Source: Platycnemis pennipes
Lineage: Eukaryota > Arthropoda > Insecta > Odonata > Platycnemididae
NCBI GenBank assembly: GCA_933228895.1
Contig: OW121848.1
Span: 94,011,470 to 94,075,469 of the forward strand
DNA: 64,000 bases
Direction: 5' to 3'
Below the pieces are notes generated by a model. The model had not been told where the DNA came from and did no database searches. It saw only the letters and a list, made by a program, of their open reading frames with translations. Made by a program: the position numbers and the translations under genes. Within the stretch, counting starts at the first letter, position 1, and the number at the start of each line of letters is the position of its first letter. Shown here piece after piece: positions 60,380-64,000 of the stretch.

Positions 60380-61560
60380 TAATTAGGGACTCATTTAATA
60401 TTTAGTGAACAAAGCAAAGGATTAGATACAGAGGATTCGTGGAGAGAATTTCTTGAGGTCACCCGTAAAGCAGTTAATAAATACATACCAAGTAAATTCA
60501 TTAGTAATAATACCGATGCAAGGTGGTATAACACGGAGGTTAGGAAATCACTAAAGCGACAAAGGGTATGCCACGCTAGGATGAAAAATGCAGGACGGGG
60601 TCTATCGGCAGAGGAAAAAAATGACTTAGTTCAAAACTATAAAAAATCGAGAGCCTTAGCAAGGAAATCATGTCGGCAAGAGTTATCACATTTCAAGAGC
60701 ATGATGTTAGGAGAATATTTAGATAACAATCCCAAAGCGTTTTGGCCATATGTCTCGCATATGCTTCAGGGAAATTGGTCCACAGTGCACACACTTAAAA
60801 ACGATAAAGGAATTAGAGTCACCAGCAGGGTAGAGAAAACAAATTCATTAAACACTTTCTTCCGAAGCGTATTCAACTCATCGTCACACAACGCATTGGA
60901 ACCACCGCCGAACACTTTCAGGGAGTAAATGTGCGAAATAAAAATTTCATGTCGCCGAATAGAGCAGCAGTTAAAAAGCATTAGTAAAAACAAATCACGA
61001 GGTCCCGATCAAAAATCCATCCAGAGTATATAAAACATTAGCTTCTGAAATAGCCCCATATCTAGAAATAATATTCAATAAAACACTAAAGAACCACACA
61101 GTACCCAACGGTTGGAAAGTAGCTAACATTACACCTATTTTTAAAAGCGGCGATAGGGAAGAACCTAGTGACTACAGGCCCATTTCACTCACGTCAATCT
61201 CTTGTAAGATATTTGAGCACATTGTAGTCAGTTCGATCAAGGGGTATTTGGATAATCAGGGAATACTCATAAACAGCCAACTTGGTTTCCGGAAAGTTAG
61301 ATCTTGCGAGACACAATTAGCCTTATTCGTACACGATATTTTAGTCTACGGCGAAAACAGTACTGAAGTTGATGCGACATTTTTAGATTTAAAAAGGCAT
61401 TCGATTAAGTTCCTCATGATAAATAAATATTGAAGTTAGAGTGTTTTCGTATAAATAAAGGCGTATGTTTGGTAAAAGAATTCTTAAGTGGGCGAGAGCA
61501 GAGGGTTGTCGTATATGGTATCATGTCGGACACAATCAAAGTCACATTGGGAGCCTCAAA
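60380..61560 (+). mobile_element. Jockey/CR1-type LINE copy 4, central part
   Basis: The linker after the endonuclease (SWREFLEVTRKAVNKYIPSK, KSLKRQRVCHARMKNAGRGL SAEEKNDLVQNYKKSRALAR, SVEE-type spacer) is open for 115 codons from 60581. After a frameshift come KSRGPDQ, NHTVPNGWKVANITPIFKSG DREEPSDYRPISLTSISCKI FEHIV and LGFRKVRSCETQLALFVHD, which are RT motifs 1-3. It breaks off at KVTLGAS, the position of VTSGVPQGS in the complete protein. It has no 3' tail. Confidence 0.78.
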
Positions 61561-61886
61561 TTTCCACTGGAAATGCTCTTGAATACAAATAACGACCTGC
61601 GATATGCTTTATTTGCCTTGTAGTTTAGTTTATAATTTTGAATAATCACTTTCATCGACAATGGATGGATTTGTTAGAGAACTTTTCAATCCAGATTGAC
61701 TCTGCCTTTGTCATTTCAATGACTTCCACACTTATGCGTAGTATATACTATCTAGGTTCTGCGTTCCCCCATTTTATTTTATTAGGTACGCATCTGTTTA
61801 CTGCTGAGCGGGTATGCTGCAAAACTTTACTATTTTGGCTTAAAATAACTTCCTAAACTTTATTAAACGACTTCAGTAACTCCTGT

Positions 61887-62351
61887 TCACATCGTCGTAT
61901 TTAAATCTACAAATGCTTCTCTCAATGCCAACCTTGCTTGACACTTGCTTGAGCATGGACGCCAAATCCGAATAGAGCGAGTGGCACACTGAAAGGTCTC
62001 CCGGACACAGCGGGAGACCGTTGGGGGAGTAATGGGGGAAAGTAAAAGTTCGTCGCGGGGCGACCAAGCTATTGAACGTCTTATGCCGAATAGAAGTGCA
62101 TGGTTTCTTCGTACCTTTGTTCTCATCTCCAGGCTACGAGGGTCGCGTCCGGTGCTATTAACTCCCAATCTCAAAACTCCCAATATTTGTTTGCTTGGCT
62201 TTAAACGTAAGGGTCTTGCATATATTCGTAGCAGACTAGGAACAAAATTGCCAAGTCCAAAGGAATATCTATGGGCAGGAGTGAGCTTTTGCAAATGTAC
62301 AGTCATTTGCAAAAGTCTGTGGGCAACTTCCTCCACGCCACTAGCGGTCAA
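61887..62351 (-). other. Unassigned 154-codon open frame in a GC-richer patch
   Basis: The frame overlaps a 108-codon plus-strand frame. Neither has a domain I recognise, a signal peptide or a splice context. The local GC is above the flanks, which favours chance open frames, so a gene is not claimed. Confidence 0.15.
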
Positions 62352-62359
62352 CCTATGAA

Positions 62360-64000
62360 ACCACCGACTATGTTGGCACTAACTGTGTGGTAGAGAAAAT
62401 TTGTGCTAAGGTAACGGTACATACACGATATGTAAAAATGGCGGATTTTAATGCCAGGGTCCTCAAAAAAAATGATCGGTAACGAATAATAATGGCACAT
62501 AGGATCAAGGTTGCGCTATAATTAGGGCCCTACCACTTTTATTATGCAAAATAAATCTCGAAAAATGCGTTCGATTACTTAATAATCTGATTACGCCTGT
62601 GATATTGCCGCGAAGTGTCGTGCCGTAACACGTTATAAGATTCATTTTTCTCACTTAATAGTTCATATTCAGTCCATTTCTCATTGTCATATGATATAGT
62701 TTCAACGGCAAGCTCATAGAATGAAACTCCGAGCGTGCGCAGTAAGAAATAAAGACATTTGTCGTCGTTGAAAGTCACTTGGCCTAGTCAAGGCATACGC
62801 ATTCATTACGTAATTTATGCTATCCTACATATCCATTGCATGAATAATTAAATAATGTCACTGCTACATAAAAAACGACGTCTTACCCGCTACGTGGATT
62901 CCATTTCACTATCCAAATCTCTCGCGCAATAAATTTGATGCAGTCCAATCAGTTCACCAATATAAATTCACACGTATTCGGGGTAGGTTAAATAATCATT
63001 TGAATGCATGAGGTTCATAGAATTTATTAAAGAAACCACTCTCATACACAATACGATTACAAATAATTTTGCGGTCCGAAGTATTTATGGACATTTTCAG
63101 TCATTTATCTTCCGATGAGTCTTGCTTCAATCAGGGTCCACCACCAACACTAGGTATCACCGTAGTCGGCTATTTTACCAGCAGCGCACCGAATATTCCT
63201 CTGTCAATCCTCATTATCACTACACTAGAACGTTTTCACTAATCATTTAGCGAGTATTCCTCCAAATATTTTACAAAATAGGATTAATGCCATACCTATG
63301 TATTCCTTGGGACCGGACCGCCATTCCAATGTTCACAGATATCAAGGTAATGTTTATTTACGTCTTGTTGTTGTTGACGACGAAATAAATACACAAAATT
63401 TATTGAATTTGAGAACTACTCGTTGTTGCAATGCATTTTATGCCTTTAATTTTCATTTAACGTATTCGTGCTTGAACGTTCATAGGGAAACCATCTCTGT
63501 AGAAGTCATAGGCGCTTCTGAGGTGGTTTTTATGTTAATAATGTGTCGTTTGGACTCCCATAGCATGTTTTGAGTTATTTTGTGCTTCAGTTTTTTGCAA
63601 TTGTTTTTCGGATGGCTTTTGTTTCGCTTGACCACGTCATCGACTCACCGATCATTGTTGAATTCGAGCGACTGAATTACCAGTGCCGAGGGAAATCGAA
63701 CTGGGGATGGAAAAACAACCTGTTGATTGTTATCATTTGTAGTCAATAAGTAAAATAGCCATTTGAACAATTTCTTCAAGGAATTTTAAAAAAATGTTTT
63801 CACTTTGGTCAAGAAAAGCATATTTACTCGCTCTTACTCCAGCTCTCGTGGATTATTATCTGTATCTTTGTCATCACGCATGAAAAGGTTCCATTAAATC
63901 CTTGACGTGGCTAGTAATACTTTCAATAATTTAACGGAAATGTATTTAAAATTGTCAATTTCGCGTAAAATTTTGTGATGGTCAAGTCAAATGATGCGTC
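62360..64000. other. No gene recognised
   Basis: AT-rich, with no exon of the CUB-like or Ly6 type and no element ends. The equivalents of CUB-like exons 1-3 were specifically looked for here and not found. Confidence 0.4.

Noticed and set aside
1..64000. CRISPR arrays, rRNA genes, operons, phage or plasmid functions
   Set aside because: No regularly spaced repeats, no rRNA signatures and no prokaryotic gene organisation. The spliced genes and retroelements show nuclear animal DNA.

Overview
This window reads as AT-rich nuclear DNA from an arthropod, most likely an insect. The evidence is: split genes with clean GT-AG introns; a secreted arthropod-type CUB-like protein; an insect-type Ly6 protein; and a dense mixture of non-LTR retrotransposons, Penelope-like pieces, DNA-transposon derivatives and tRNA-derived SINEs. 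I see no bacterial-type operon, CRISPR array, rRNA gene or functional tRNA gene. Species cannot be assigned from the sequence alone.

Host genes all lie on the minus strand. (1) Positions 659-5027 hold three exons of a small secreted Ly6/three-finger protein; its last exon is probably left of the window. (2) Position 7271-7376 is a signal-peptide exon with a good splice donor and no certain partner. (3) Positions 21699-34258 hold a complete six-exon gene for a 356-residue secreted CUB-like protein. All splice phases agree and the frame runs from ATG to stop. (4) Positions 49347-51961 hold the last three exons of a paralogue of that gene, with the same phases and the same 339-base fifth exon. 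Its 5' exons are not visible up to the right edge. The two CUB-like genes are in the same orientation and look like a local duplication.

The rest is mostly mobile DNA. An RTE-like LINE occurs at 25.5-27.0, 34.6-36.6, 38.4-40.7 (split), 49.85-50.07 and 59.96-60.22 kb. A jockey/CR1-type LINE with a GTAGAT-repeat tail dominates 56.6-61.6 kb, where three copies are nested, and it leaves isolated tails elsewhere. A family of about 536-bp TIR elements has five copies (8.4, 18.1, 52.1, 53.1, 55.4 kb). A 3.1-kb element at 41028-44137 has P-element-like ends and a perfect 8-bp target duplication, and it sits inside a decayed Penelope-like element. A 561-bp Harbinger-like element at 23837-24397 carries part of a MADF-domain frame. 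Other pieces are a hAT transposase remnant, SINEs, foldbacks and tandem repeats.

The host genes appear independent: both kinds of product are predicted extracellular proteins, and nothing in the sequence links them in a pathway. The strongest points for follow-up are the CUB-like paralogue pair, the P-like element with its target duplication, the LINE-in-LINE nest, and Penelope-like tails with hammerhead-like cores.
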